Part shown: one piece after another, positions 41,317 to 50,480 of the stretch
How positions within the stretch are numbered: position 1 is the stretch's first letter
Layout: every line of letters begins with the position of its first letter
Assembly: GCA_023639215.1 (NCBI GenBank)
Contig: CP097899.1
Coordinates: 2,841,001-2,905,000, forward strand
DNA from: Candidatus Pristimantibacillus lignocellulolyticus
Lineage (GTDB): Bacteria; Bacillota; Bacilli; Paenibacillales; Paenibacillaceae
Direction of reading: 5' to 3'
DNA length: 64,000 nt
Position numbers and translations under genes: made by a program
The notes under the pieces: generated by a model
The model's input: the letters and a program-made list of their open reading frames with translations, nothing else
What the model was told of the DNA's origin: nothing
Database searches by the model: none

Positions 41317-42963
41317 ATGCAGAAAATTAAAAGTGTAAAAAAATTAATTGCTTTCATTTTGATTTGTAGCATGATTGTGTTAGCTGGTTGTCAAGCCATT
41401 GGGGGAGTAGATCTTAATGAAGCTCTGAAAAGGTCACTAAAGGTTACTTCTACTGAAGGCAAATCATCTATGGAGTTTAAGTTACATCTTAATGAAAAGG
41501 CATTGCTTGAAGATGAGTATTTTGCTAGTGACGAGGAACTTGTTGCTATGTTACGTCTTTTATCTAATGTAAAAGTATCTCTTACTGAAATGAAAATGCA
41601 AGACGAACAAAATATGTCCTTTAAAGGCAATTTAACGTTAGGCGACCTTTCACAAATAAACTTTGACGTGAAAATGTCAGAAACATTACTTATCATTTCG
41701 TTAGATGGTGCTACTCGCACATTCAGTTTCGATCTAACAGGTGAAACAACTGATAAATTGTTTAACGAATTTATGTACGATGAATATGGTATGACATTTG
41801 AAGAAGATGAGTTTGAAAGTGAATATGTAATTGATGATGAGAAAATGCTTGCTACTATCCAAAGTGCAACGAATCTAGTAAATGACTTCACTATTGAAAA
41901 ATTACCTAATATCGAAAGAGTATCTGCAACTCCTGTAACAGAAGATATCAATGGTCAATCAACGGGTTTGATGAAGATCCATGGTGAATTAAAAGGTATG
42001 GAGTTATGGAATTGGGGTAAAAAATTAACAGATGCACTACTTGAAGATCGTGTAGGGATTGAGAATGTATTAGGTGAAGTAATGAATTTATTGTTGGCAG
42101 ATCCTAATGTGGTTGAATATCTTGGTATCTATGATCCAGAAGATTACAAGGATGGAATCATTACAGAGGCCGATAAGAAAGCTCTTATTGATGAAGTAGT
42201 TGAATCTATTATTACTTCTCTTGAAGATATGAAAATTTCAATGGTAGAAGTTGAAACTAAAGAAAAAGAAATGCTGGAAATGGTTTTAAATGATTCTTTA
42301 GAGATCAAATTCGATCTATATGTAGACTCAAAACTAGATATTCGTAAACAAGCTTTCTCAATAAACTATAAAATTAGTAAAGAGATGAAGGAAGAGCTAG
42401 GTACATCAGTCTTTGATGGTTTTAGCCTTACTTCTGAGAGCGAAAGTTGGAATGTTAACGGAAAAGTTACACCGAGGGTACCAGTAGCATCAGGTCTAGA
42501 AGTGAAAATCGAATCTTTAGAGTATTTGCAAGGTTTTGAGGTTCTTAATTATTTCGATGAAGAGTCTACTATTTATGATCTCTTGAAAAACAAACTGCAT
42601 ATCACAGAGCAGAGCTATTGGAATTATATTGAGGACGGATCTTATAATACAGCTTTTGTTAATAAAGATAAATTCGGTATGATTCCTGTTCGAGAGCTTA
42701 TTGAAGAGTTCGGCGGAACTGTGAAGTTTGACAAAGCAACAAATCAAGTTGTTGTATTTGATAAAGCAACAAATACAACAATTAAGCTTCAAATAGGCAG
42801 TGATATTGCGATCATTAACGGTGAGACAGTAAAATGGCCAACGCCAGTTATAACGCATAAGGGAGCTACTTTTGCTCCAGCAAGAGCATTGGCAACTGCA
42901 CTAGGAGCAGAAATTGAGTGGAATAGTGAATATGAAGAGGTTTATATTACAAGAGAACCATAA
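41317..42963 (+). CDS. lipoprotein with C-terminal copper amine oxidase-like domain
   Basis: 548 residues with a signal peptide and lipobox (VLAGC). The middle part (about 30-400) is acidic and beta-rich, LolA/LppX-like in pattern, with repeated short strands; I do not recognise a family. Residues about 440-548 form a copper amine oxidase N-terminal-like domain ('MIPVRELIEEFGGTVKFD', 'VVVFDKATNTTIKLQIGS', 'ATFAPARALATALGAEIEWN'), which in Paenibacillus and relatives is a common cell-surface module and does not imply oxidase activity. RBS AGGAGGG. Monocistronic. Confidence 0.8.
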   Translation: MQKIKSVKKLIAFILICSMIVLAGCQAIGGVDLNEALKRSLKVTSTEGKSSMEFKLHLNEKALLEDEYFASDEELVAMLRLLSNVKVSLTEMKMQDEQNMSFKGNLTLGDLSQINFDVKMSETLLIISLDGATRTFSFDLTGETTDKLFNEFMYDEYGMTFEEDEFESEYVIDDEKMLATIQSATNLVNDFTIEKLPNIERVSATPVTEDINGQSTGLMKIHGELKGMELWNWGKKLTDALLEDRVGIENVLGEVMNLLLADPNVVEYLGIYDPEDYKDGIITEADKKALIDEVVESIITSLEDMKISMVEVETKEKEMLEMVLNDSLEIKFDLYVDSKLDIRKQAFSINYKISKEMKEELGTSVFDGFSLTSESESWNVNGKVTPRVPVASGLEVKIESLEYLQGFEVLNYFDEESTIYDLLKNKLHITEQSYWNYIEDGSYNTAFVNKDKFGMIPVRELIEEFGGTVKFDKATNQVVVFDKATNTTIKLQIGSDIAIINGETVKWPTPVITHKGATFAPARALATALGAEIEWNSEYEEVYITREP

Positions 42964-43018
42964 TTGTAACCATAAATAAGACCAACTTAATCATTAACAC
43001 AACTGCATGAAATAGTAT

Positions 43019-43075
43019 AGGCATTATTATCAAATTCTCCGATCTAGGAACAATTTGATGATAATGCCTTTTTTA
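43019..43075 (+). terminator. terminator after copper-amine-oxidase-domain gene
   Basis: AGGCATTATTATCAAATT (43019-43036) pairs with AATTTGATGATAATGCCT (43052-43069), then TTTTTT. Confidence 0.88.
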
Positions 43076-43185
43076 TCGTGAAGTAATAATATTTTTTTGA
43101 GAAAGTGTTTACAAATGATGGTCTGCTTAATATATTAGTACATCAAGATGTTTTCAGCATGATGTGAAAGAGGTGACATGAATTC

Positions 43186-43269
43186 ATGTACAATAGAAAA
43201 TGGATTCGCTTAATTTCCCTTGCTGCCGCCCTTATTACTTTTGCAATTGTCTATCTTATTATTCGCTGA
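43186..43269 (+). CDS. possible 27-residue single-TM membrane peptide
   Basis: The peptide has a basic N-terminus (MYNRKWIR) and one hydrophobic helix ending '...VYLIIR'. AAGAGGTGA lies 9 nt before ATG 43186 and there is room for a promoter upstream. A competing ATG at 43178 gives only an 11-residue peptide. A near-cre sequence (AGAAAGTGTTTACA, 43100-43113) precedes it and a perfect palindrome follows at 43341. The rest of the 42964-43519 gap holds no other gene I can support. Coding status needs conservation evidence. Confidence 0.4.
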   Translation: MYNRKWIRLISLAAALITFAIVYLIIR

Positions 43270-43340
43270 TTACAACAAACCAGGCTCTATACGGTATACT
43301 GCATACACATACGTTGAACATCAACGGAATAATTAGTTTC

Positions 43341-43396
43341 AATCATTATAAAAACCCATTAAAATCTATAGATTTTAATGGGTTTTTATAATGATT
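43341..43396. terminator. 56-bp perfect palindrome, likely bidirectional terminator
   Basis: The sequence is its own reverse complement over 56 bp (28-bp arms centred at 43368/43369), with AAAACCC...GGGTTTT in each arm and a T-run. It would form a very stable hairpin. Confidence 0.75.
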
Positions 43397-43519
43397 AGTA
43401 ATTGAACTGCTAAAACATACCTAATGTTTCCATAGTATCCTGTGTTGTTGACTCGTCACTACTTATAATCTAAGTGGGAAATGAAACTTTCCTAATTTAA
43501 TACTATGGAGGTATTGATG

Positions 43520-44563
43520 ATGTGGAAGAAATCGATCAAGTTAATGTGTATGTCGTTTCTTTGTTTGACACTGCTTTCTGTTCATGGATGGCAACCTAAG
43601 GAAGTTAAGGCGGCTCCAAGCTTTGCTAAGGGGGCAGATATTAGCTGGGTACCAGGCATGGAAGCTCAAGGGTATAAGTGGAAGGACAAAAATGGTGTAC
43701 AACGTGACATTTTGGAAATACTCAAAAATGACTATCAGATGAATTCCGTTCGCATTCGCGTATGGGTAAATCCTTCTAGTAATTACGGTAATGGCTATTT
43801 AACAGTCGATCGTGCGGCAACTTTAGCTAAGCGAGCAAAGGATATAGGTATGAGTGTTATGTTGACATTGCATTATAGTGATTCATGGGCGGATCCAGGC
43901 CAACAAACGAAGCCGGCAGCATGGGCTAACTACACATTCCAGCAGTTAATGGATGCTGTTTACAATTGGTCAAGATATGTAATGACTTCTATGCAAGCGA
44001 AAGGGGTAACGCCTGATTGGGTACAAATCGGAAATGAAACGAATAACGGAATGCTTTGGAATGATGGTAAAGCATCGGTTAGTATGCAAAACTACGCTTG
44101 GCTTGTGAATAGTGGACATAATGGAGTGAAGTCTGTTAGTTCGAACACGAAGACAATCGTACACTTAGCAAATGGTTACGATAATTCTTTGTTCGTGTGG
44201 AATATTGGCGGACTAATTAATAATGGTGCTAATTTTGATATTATTGGTATGTCTCTCTATCCTACCTCGTCTGATTGGTCAACAAAGGTGAATCAGACGA
44301 TAAGTAATGCCAATAGCATGATATCGTTGTATGGAAAACCAATTATGATTACAGAAATTGGGATGGACTATAATCAACCAACAGCGGCTAAAAACTTTAT
44401 TGCTGATATAAAAACGAAAGTACGCAATATATCTGGAAGTAAAGGGCTAGGAGTTTTCTATTGGGAGCCTCAAGCAACTCCTGGTTACAATAGTGGCTAT
44501 AATAAAGGAGCATGGCAGTCTAACATGCAGCCGACAATTGCACTTGATGGATTTTTGAACTAA
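43520..44563 (+). CDS. ganB: secreted arabinogalactan endo-beta-1,4-galactanase, GH53
   Basis: 347 residues with a signal peptide that ends near 'EVKAAPSF'. The TIM barrel carries 'KGADISWVPGMEAQGYKWKD', 'SVRIRVWVNPS', 'MLTLHYSDSWADPGQQTKP', the acid/base Glu in 'WVQIGNETNNGMLWNDG', and the nucleophile Glu in 'PIMITEIGMDY'. It splits beta-1,4-galactan side chains of pectin outside the cell, pairing functionally with the xylanase at 2091 in plant-wall use. GGAGG (43507-43511) is 8 nt from ATG 43520 and 5 nt from ATG 43517. Other gan genes are not adjacent. Confidence 0.95.
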   Translation: MWKKSIKLMCMSFLCLTLLSVHGWQPKEVKAAPSFAKGADISWVPGMEAQGYKWKDKNGVQRDILEILKNDYQMNSVRIRVWVNPSSNYGNGYLTVDRAATLAKRAKDIGMSVMLTLHYSDSWADPGQQTKPAAWANYTFQQLMDAVYNWSRYVMTSMQAKGVTPDWVQIGNETNNGMLWNDGKASVSMQNYAWLVNSGHNGVKSVSSNTKTIVHLANGYDNSLFVWNIGGLINNGANFDIIGMSLYPTSSDWSTKVNQTISNANSMISLYGKPIMITEIGMDYNQPTAAKNFIADIKTKVRNISGSKGLGVFYWEPQATPGYNSGYNKGAWQSNMQPTIALDGFLN

Positions 44564-44614
44564 CTTGAATGAATAGAGTCAATCTATTTTGTGAATTTTA
44601 TAGAAGTTTGTCTC

Positions 44615-44643
44615 TTGACTAATAGGGAGCAATTTATTATAAT
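44615..44643 (+). promoter_or_regulatory. sigma-A promoter of thrS leader
   Basis: TTGACT (44615-44620), a 17-bp spacer, and a perfect TATAAT (44638-44643), just before the first T-box leader. Confidence 0.85.
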
Positions 44644-44658
44644 TCATAACAATATGAA

Positions 44659-44911
44659 AAGGCTAAGATAAGGATATGAATACTGAAGGACGATTTTCAG
44701 AGAGGGAGACGATGGTGAGAGTCTTCTAATGCAGTCAAAGTATTTACCACCTTGGAGCAGTATAAGTGAATGTAAAGTAACTTATACCGTAGACGCTGCG
44801 ATAAAGCGATCATGAGTCGATACAAGCTAATTAATCTGTATCGAGAATATGGGTGGAACCACGAGTCTAACACACGCTCGTCCCTTTTATTAGGGATGCG
44901 TGTGTTTTTTA
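44659..44911 (+). ncRNA. T-box riboswitch leader 1 of thrS
   Basis: The T-box core GGGTGGAACCACG is at 44851-44863, preceded by a Stem I region with 'GATGGTGAGAGTC' and 'TACCACCTTGGAGC', which contains an ACC triplet fitting a threonine specifier. It is followed by a terminator hairpin (ACACACGC.. to GCGTGTGT, then T6, ending 44910). Uncharged tRNA-Thr should stabilise the antiterminator and allow read-through. The short ORF that crosses it (44812-45069) is not a gene. Confidence 0.9.
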
Positions 44912-44924
44912 TTTGGATATTTTT

Positions 44925-45174
44925 AAGGCTAAGAAAAGGATACGAATACTTAAGGACGATTTTCAGAGAGGAAGACGATGGTGAGAGTCTTCTAATGCAG
45001 TCAAAGTATTTACCACCTTGGAGCAGTATAAGTGAATGTAAAGTAACTTATACCGTAGCGCTGCGATAAAGCGATCATAAGTCAATATACGGGAAAAGTG
45101 TATTGAGAATATGGGTGGAACCACGGGTCTAACACACGCTCGTCCCTGCTAGTAGGGATGCGTGTGTTTTTTTG
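44925..45174 (+). ncRNA. T-box riboswitch leader 2 of thrS (duplicate)
   Basis: It is a near-identical copy of leader 1, shifted by 266 bp. The T-box core lies at 45113-45125 and the terminator at 45131-45173. Differences cluster in the stem before the T-box core, while the presumed specifier region is unchanged. The two leaders act in series, so both must be antiterminated before thrS is read. Confidence 0.9.
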
Positions 45175-45260
45175 TTTCACGATAATAAGATGCTTACGAT
45201 CTACTTTTATAGTTTCCAAAAGTACATTGATCGTCATCGAAAATTAAGGAGTCGAGGTTA

Positions 45261-47192
45261 ATGGAACACCACCCAATTTCAATTATTTTCCCGAATGGTC
45301 GGGAGCAACAGTATGAGAAGGGCATTACTGCAATGCAAGTCGCACAGTCTGTATCTTCAACTGTGAAGAAAAACTCTGTCGTAGCAAAGGTGAATGATGA
45401 GTTAGTTGATATGAATATGCCTATTGAACAATCATCTACTATTAGATTCTTTGATATCCATTCACTTGAAGGACTTCAAGTGATGCGTCATTCAGCTGCT
45501 CATGTGTTAGCTCAAGCAGTGAAGAATCTATATAACAATGTCAATTTTGGCGTAGGTCCAGTTATTGAACATGGTTTTTATTATGATATTGATGTGTCCG
45601 AACCTATTTCTGTAGATCATTTGGAACATATCGAAAAAGAAATGAAACGAATTATTAATTCAAATTATGTTATTAAAAGAGAAGAAATTTCGTATGAGTT
45701 GGCTTTAGAACTATTTGCAGAGGATCCACTGAAGTTAGAATTGCTACGAGATATTCCAAGCGAGGAGGTCATTTCGGTCTACCGTCAAGATGATTATATT
45801 GATCTTTGTCGAGGGCCACATTTACCTTCAACAGGCTATATTAAATCGTTCAAGTTAACTTCAGTATCAGGAGCATACTGGCGTGGAAATAGTGACAATC
45901 AAATGTTACAACGAATATACGGTGTTGCTTTTGAATCCAATCAGAAAATGAAAGACTATTTTCATCAGATGGAGGAGGCACATAAGCGTAATCATCGCAA
46001 ACTAGGACAAGAATTAGAACTGTTTATGTTTTCTGAGGAAGCACCAGGAATGCCTTTTTATTTGGCAAATGGTCAAATCATTCGTAATGAGTTAGAAGCA
46101 TTTCTACGTCAGCTACAACATTTATATGACTATCAAGAAGTAAGAACACCTTTAATGATGAATAAGCGACTATGGGAACGTTCCGGACATTGGGATCATT
46201 ATAAAGATAATATGTATTTTACTGAAGTAGATCAGCAAGAATTTGCGCTAAAACCAATGAATTGCCCAGGGCATATGTTGATTTTCAAAGAGAAGCTTCG
46301 TTCTTATCGAGATTTACCAATACGAATGGCTGAATTTGGTCAAGTTCATCGTCACGAATTTAGCGGTGCTTTGAACGGATTGTTAAGAGTAAGAACATTC
46401 TGCCAAGATGATGCACATATATTCGTTAGAAAAGATCAAATCGAGCAAGAGATCGCTTTAACACTGAAACTGATTAAGCATATGTATGATGTATTTGGCT
46501 TCGAATTTACAATCGAGGTTTCGACTCGACCTGATAAATATATGGGTAGCGATGAGGTATGGGATTATGCAGAAAGTGCTTTAATGAATGTATTAGATGA
46601 CTTGAATTTCGCATATTCAATAAATGCTGGAGATGGAGCGTTTTATGGACCCAAAATAGATATTCATATTAAGGATGCCATTGCTCGCAGTCATCAATGC
46701 GCTACAGTACAACTAGATTTCCAAATGCCAGAGAAATTTGAACTGAGTTACGTGGATGAACATAATGACAAACAACGACCTGTTGTTATTCATCGTGCTG
46801 TATTTGGTTCCATCGATCGATTTTTAGGTATTCTAATCGAACATTACGGCGGAGTATTTCCATTATGGTTAGCACCAGTACAAGTGAAAATAGTCGCGGT
46901 CTCAAATAGTATTCATATGGCTTATGCAGATAAAGTATATGATCAGTTTAGACAGGCAGGAATTAGAATTGAGCTTGATACTCGTGAAGAGAAGTTAGGA
47001 TATAAGATACGTGATGCTCAGTTAAAGAAAATCCCTTATATTATCGTTGTTGGTGATGAGGAAATGCTACAGAAGTCAGTAAACGTTCGTCAGTATGGCG
47101 GTAAAAAGTCGTCTTCCTATAGCGTCGAATCGTTCCTGCAAATGCTCCAATCTGAAATAGTAAGTAAAGCATTGAATCCGCAAATAGATTAA
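45261..47192 (+). CDS. thrS: threonyl-tRNA synthetase
   Basis: 643-residue class II synthetase that charges tRNA-Thr. It has an N-terminal TGS domain (1-62), an editing domain with the zinc-like 'HSAAHVLAQAV' and 'DLCRGPHLPSTG', and the catalytic core with class II motifs: 'NCPGHMLIFKEKLRSYRDLP', 'EFGQVHRHEFSGALNGLLRVR', and 'VVIHRAVFGSIDRFLGILIEHY'. The anticodon-binding domain is at the end. Control is by the two tandem T-box leaders upstream. Bacillus species often have two such genes (thrS and thrZ); multiple T-boxes recall thrZ, so this could be the threonine-starvation-inducible paralogue. Confidence 0.96.
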   Translation: MEHHPISIIFPNGREQQYEKGITAMQVAQSVSSTVKKNSVVAKVNDELVDMNMPIEQSSTIRFFDIHSLEGLQVMRHSAAHVLAQAVKNLYNNVNFGVGPVIEHGFYYDIDVSEPISVDHLEHIEKEMKRIINSNYVIKREEISYELALELFAEDPLKLELLRDIPSEEVISVYRQDDYIDLCRGPHLPSTGYIKSFKLTSVSGAYWRGNSDNQMLQRIYGVAFESNQKMKDYFHQMEEAHKRNHRKLGQELELFMFSEEAPGMPFYLANGQIIRNELEAFLRQLQHLYDYQEVRTPLMMNKRLWERSGHWDHYKDNMYFTEVDQQEFALKPMNCPGHMLIFKEKLRSYRDLPIRMAEFGQVHRHEFSGALNGLLRVRTFCQDDAHIFVRKDQIEQEIALTLKLIKHMYDVFGFEFTIEVSTRPDKYMGSDEVWDYAESALMNVLDDLNFAYSINAGDGAFYGPKIDIHIKDAIARSHQCATVQLDFQMPEKFELSYVDEHNDKQRPVVIHRAVFGSIDRFLGILIEHYGGVFPLWLAPVQVKIVAVSNSIHMAYADKVYDQFRQAGIRIELDTREEKLGYKIRDAQLKKIPYIIVVGDEEMLQKSVNVRQYGGKKSSSYSVESFLQMLQSEIVSKALNPQID

Positions 47193-47215
47193 AATTAGAT
47201 ATATGTATGTGAATA

Positions 47216-47251
47216 ACTGCTCTTTAAGGTGTCTACCTTGAAGGGCAGTTC
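47216..47251 (+). terminator. hairpin after thrS
   Basis: AACTGCTCTTTAAGGT pairs with ACCTTGAAGGGCAGTT (two mismatched positions). The T-run is weak. Confidence 0.6.
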
Positions 47252-47267
47252 TCATATATTCCGTTTA

Positions 47268-47299
47268 TACACATGAAGTACACATGAACTCCTTATAAT
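47268..47299 (+). promoter_or_regulatory. two-component operon promoter with 11-bp-spaced direct repeat
   Basis: TACACATGAAG and TACACATGAAC stand head to tail (47268-47289) at 11-bp spacing. TATAAT follows at 47294-47299, while the -35 position is poor. This is the usual layout for activation by an OmpR/PhoB-type regulator. Confidence 0.55.
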
Positions 47300-47401
47300 A
47301 ACGATATGAAGCAAAATCGAGGTGGTTCAATGTGGATGTAAATATTACAACATATACAATACTCTTATATACGTAGAAGATATGACTTGGAGTGAAAGTC
47401 G

Positions 47402-48082
47402 ATGAGACGAAAATTATTACTGGTCGAAGACGATATTCATATGCGAGAGATTGTTGCGGATTATTTTATTGCTGAGAATTGGGATGTCATTGAAGCAGAG
47501 AATGGACTAATCGCACTTGAAAAATTCGAAGAGTATACGATTGATCTTATTATTCTTGATATTATGATGCCAAAGCTTGATGGTTTCGGAGTATGTCGCA
47601 GCATTCGGCGAAATTCTGATGTACCAATTATTATGATTACAGCAAAGTCAGAGGATGATGATCAAGTGCTTGGATACGAGCTAGGTGCAGATGAATATGT
47701 AACGAAGCCATTCAGTCCACGCGTCCTAGTTGCTAGAGCTAATGCATTATTGAAACGAACAGAGGGTACGGTAGGCAGTGAGGGTGAAATACTCATATTT
47801 GGAGAACTAACTATACATCGGAATTCTCATGAGGTGAAATTGAAAAATGAGATTGTTAATCTGTCGCCTAAGGAGTACGAGCTATTACTGCTATTGACGA
47901 AACATAGTGGGAAAGTGTTATCTCGCGATTATATTTTGAATACAGTCTGGGGCTATCATTATGAAGGTGATGATCGAGCAGTTGATACTCACATTAAGAA
48001 ATTAAGAGCCAAACTAGGAGCAGAAGGACGATTCATCGTAACCGTCATTCGATCTGGCTATAAATTCGATCCACAGTTATGA
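47402..48082 (+). CDS. OmpR-family response regulator
   Basis: 226 residues: an N-terminal receiver (1-120) with Asp10/Asp11, phospho-acceptor Asp53 in 'LIILDIMMPKLDG', Thr in 'IMITAKSED' and Lys in 'YVTKPFSP'. The C-terminal winged helix has 'LSPKEYELLLLLTKHSGKVL' and 'DRAVDTHIKKLRAKLG'. It is coupled to the kinase gene by a 4-bp ATGA overlap. A direct repeat at its promoter suggests positive autoregulation. Signal unknown; many such pairs in Paenibacillaceae watch the cell envelope. Confidence 0.95.
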   Translation: MRRKLLLVEDDIHMREIVADYFIAENWDVIEAENGLIALEKFEEYTIDLIILDIMMPKLDGFGVCRSIRRNSDVPIIMITAKSEDDDQVLGYELGADEYVTKPFSPRVLVARANALLKRTEGTVGSEGEILIFGELTIHRNSHEVKLKNEIVNLSPKEYELLLLLTKHSGKVLSRDYILNTVWGYHYEGDDRAVDTHIKKLRAKLGAEGRFIVTVIRSGYKFDPQL

Positions 48083-49812
48083 GGAGACATTCGGTAGTAT
48101 TCAAATTATTTATGATTACTTCTATTATGATCATTCTGTTATTTGCAGTTGTAATGATTATAGAGAGTATTTTTTTTGAAAAGTTTTATCGCAATATGAA
48201 GCTTACTGAATTGCAAAGTCACACATCAGCTTTTACAGAAGGTTATGAGAAAGTCTCTACCAATCATAATGAAGTGTCACATTTGTTAGGCAGGTATATG
48301 AATGAATACGATGCCAGTATTGCGGTGTTAGACAGTCAGTTTCAATTGCGTGAATACAACCCTTATTATATTGTGATGCAAATTAAACAGAGAACAATAA
48401 CGATAATACTTCCTATGGAGGGAATGACTATAGACCAACTTCCAATTGGGCTTCACATAGGTAGTACGATAACGGTAGATGGGATTTACATGGATGAACA
48501 AGATAGCATTTTGCATCCTGTACAATTGCAATCAGATGGCGGTTCTCTTGAACAGGGACTAGTACGAGAACAAGGGATTATTATTGATATGCAAATACCA
48601 GAGCAACGATCTTACAATCCATTGTATCAAGATCTATTAGTAAAACAGGCACTACAAGACTGGATGCTATCAGAAGAATGGACTACTATTCAATGGACAG
48701 ATCGATTTCAAGTGACGACAGTGTGGAATGATCCGTGGAGTGGAGTTGAATATGTGATTGCATTGCAGAAGGTAGTAGACAAGCAGCAATACGTAATGCT
48801 TATGACATCGCTTCAACCGGTTGATGAAGCAGTGGAAATGATGAAAAAATATGTGCTATATATATTCCCAATTATCATTATGGTTATATTCGTGTTAGCG
48901 CTTGTCTACTCGAAGTATATTACCAAACCACTTGTAAGGATAAACAGGTTCGCAGGTCAACTAGCTCATCTGCAATTCTCTGCAAAATCCCCACTTAGTA
49001 GCAAAGATGAATTTGGGCAGTTAGCCGCGCGCTTAGTAGAGCTGTCTACAAATCTTGAAGCTACATTAACTCAATTATCTGAACGGAATGAGCAATTACA
49101 AGTGGAAATGAAGGAAAAACAACGCTCTGAACAACTAAGAAAAGAGTTAGTGGCGAATATATCACATGAATTGAAAACACCACTTGCTATTGTTAAAGCA
49201 TATGCGGAAGGCTTGCAAGATGGCGTAGCCAAAGATAAGAGTGAAAGGTATCTAACCCAAATTGTTAATGAGAGCGATCGAATGAATGAATTGATTATCG
49301 ATATGTTGGAGTTATCAAAGTACGAAGTGCAAGCCATTCAATTAGAAATTAGTAACTTCAATATCGTTGAACTGATCCGTCAAGTAAGTCAATCATTCTC
49401 TAAACTCATCGAAGAAAAAAACATATGTCTAGTGTTCAAGCCTTCGGAGAAAAATCGTTATTTTGTGAAAGCTGATTATAAGCGGATTACGCAAGTACTT
49501 ATTAATCTGATGAGTAATGCTGTGCGACATGCACCTGTAGGAAGTCAGTTAACAATCACTTTGGAACGTCAAGATGATGATCATGTCGTGGTCAGTATTC
49601 ATAACGAAGGCGAACATATTGCCGAGGAACAATTAATCAATATTTGGGAAAAGTTTTATCGACTGGAGCAAGCACGAGATCGCAATTCGGGTGGCACTGG
49701 ATTAGGTCTAGCGATAGTAAGTCATATTTTACAGTTACATCAAAGTCAATATGGGGTAAGAAATACGAAGCAAGGAGTTGTATTTCACTTCTCATTAACA
49801 GAAAGCGAGTGA
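48079..49812 (+). CDS. sensor histidine kinase
   Basis: 577 residues: TM1 (about 9-30), an extracellular sensor domain of about 220 residues, TM2 (about 258-280), a HAMP linker ('ITKPLVRINRFAGQLAHLQF'), a HisKA domain with the phosphorylated His near residue 362 in 'ANISHELKTPLAIVK', and an HATPase domain with 'VLINLMSNAVRHAP' (N box), 'WEKFYRLEQAR' and 'GGTGLGLAIVSHIL' (G boxes). It forms a pair with the preceding regulator. The sensor domain is not of a family I recognise. A lipoprotein gene follows 6 bp downstream and may be part of the sensing system. Confidence 0.94.
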   Translation: MRRHSVVFKLFMITSIMIILLFAVVMIIESIFFEKFYRNMKLTELQSHTSAFTEGYEKVSTNHNEVSHLLGRYMNEYDASIAVLDSQFQLREYNPYYIVMQIKQRTITIILPMEGMTIDQLPIGLHIGSTITVDGIYMDEQDSILHPVQLQSDGGSLEQGLVREQGIIIDMQIPEQRSYNPLYQDLLVKQALQDWMLSEEWTTIQWTDRFQVTTVWNDPWSGVEYVIALQKVVDKQQYVMLMTSLQPVDEAVEMMKKYVLYIFPIIIMVIFVLALVYSKYITKPLVRINRFAGQLAHLQFSAKSPLSSKDEFGQLAARLVELSTNLEATLTQLSERNEQLQVEMKEKQRSEQLRKELVANISHELKTPLAIVKAYAEGLQDGVAKDKSERYLTQIVNESDRMNELIIDMLELSKYEVQAIQLEISNFNIVELIRQVSQSFSKLIEEKNICLVFKPSEKNRYFVKADYKRITQVLINLMSNAVRHAPVGSQLTITLERQDDDHVVVSIHNEGEHIAEEQLINIWEKFYRLEQARDRNSGGTGLGLAIVSHILQLHQSQYGVRNTKQGVVFHFSLTESE

Positions 49813-49817
49813 ATTGA

Positions 49818-50384
49818 ATGAAGATTAGATATATTGTAATGACGGTGGCTATTGTTGCGTTATTAAGTGGATGTGGTGAACAGGGCGGTAATAAGGTGAA
49901 TCAGAGTAATAATAACGTGAATGCTCCAGCAGCGACAGAAATCACTGGCAATGAAGGGGCGACTAATGAGGGAACTACACCTTCAACATCAGAGAAGCCA
50001 GATGCTACGAATTATAATCAATTAGAACCTACTGAACCAACTACTACAGAATCTAGTAGTGATCAGATATTAATTATTATTGATCAGACAGAGAAACCAA
50101 TCGAAGGCAATAGTTTTGATTTTTCCGTACAAAAGCGACCAGAAGGGTATATGTTATCTTCCATGAAATGGAGTTCATCTTCATCCGAAGTAGTTAATAC
50201 ACTGCAAGAAGCAATTGAGCACGGTGGCAATGGGGAAGATGGATTCTACATTAGTGGTAATGGTCAATTTATGGGGTTCTTCTATGATGATTCTTTGAAG
50301 GGTGAAAAGGGGACAGTTTCCTTCACGTTTACAAATGATGCTGGTAAGACATTAACATGGGAAAAAGTAATTACTCTAAACTAA
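49818..50384 (+). CDS. lipoprotein co-transcribed with two-component system
   Basis: 188 residues: signal peptide and lipobox (LLSGC), a long low-complexity linker rich in N, T, S and E (about 25-85), then a compact folded domain (about 90-188) with 'SSSSEVVNTLQEAIEHGGNG' and 'YISGNGQFMGFFYDDSLKGE', not recognised. It starts 6 bp after the kinase stop and has a terminator after it. It may be an accessory sensor or a target that reports envelope state. No catalytic residues are evident. Confidence 0.8.
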   Translation: MKIRYIVMTVAIVALLSGCGEQGGNKVNQSNNNVNAPAATEITGNEGATNEGTTPSTSEKPDATNYNQLEPTEPTTTESSSDQILIIIDQTEKPIEGNSFDFSVQKRPEGYMLSSMKWSSSSSEVVNTLQEAIEHGGNGEDGFYISGNGQFMGFFYDDSLKGEKGTVSFTFTNDAGKTLTWEKVITLN

Positions 50385-50408
50385 GATGAATAATTAATAA
50401 AGCATAAT

Positions 50409-50460
50409 GAGAAGGATACTATTGGTTAGTTTGAAGCTAGCCTTTACTATCCTTCTCTAT
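50409..50460 (+). terminator. terminator of two-component operon
   Basis: GAGAAGGATA (50409-50418) pairs with TATCCTTCTC (50448-50457), with additional inner pairing. Confidence 0.75.
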
Positions 50461-50480
50461 TTAATATAAAGGAGCTTGTC

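Noticed and set aside
44812..45069. 85-residue ORF
   Set aside because: It lies across the T-box leaders, including the first terminator, and has no protein similarity that I recognise.
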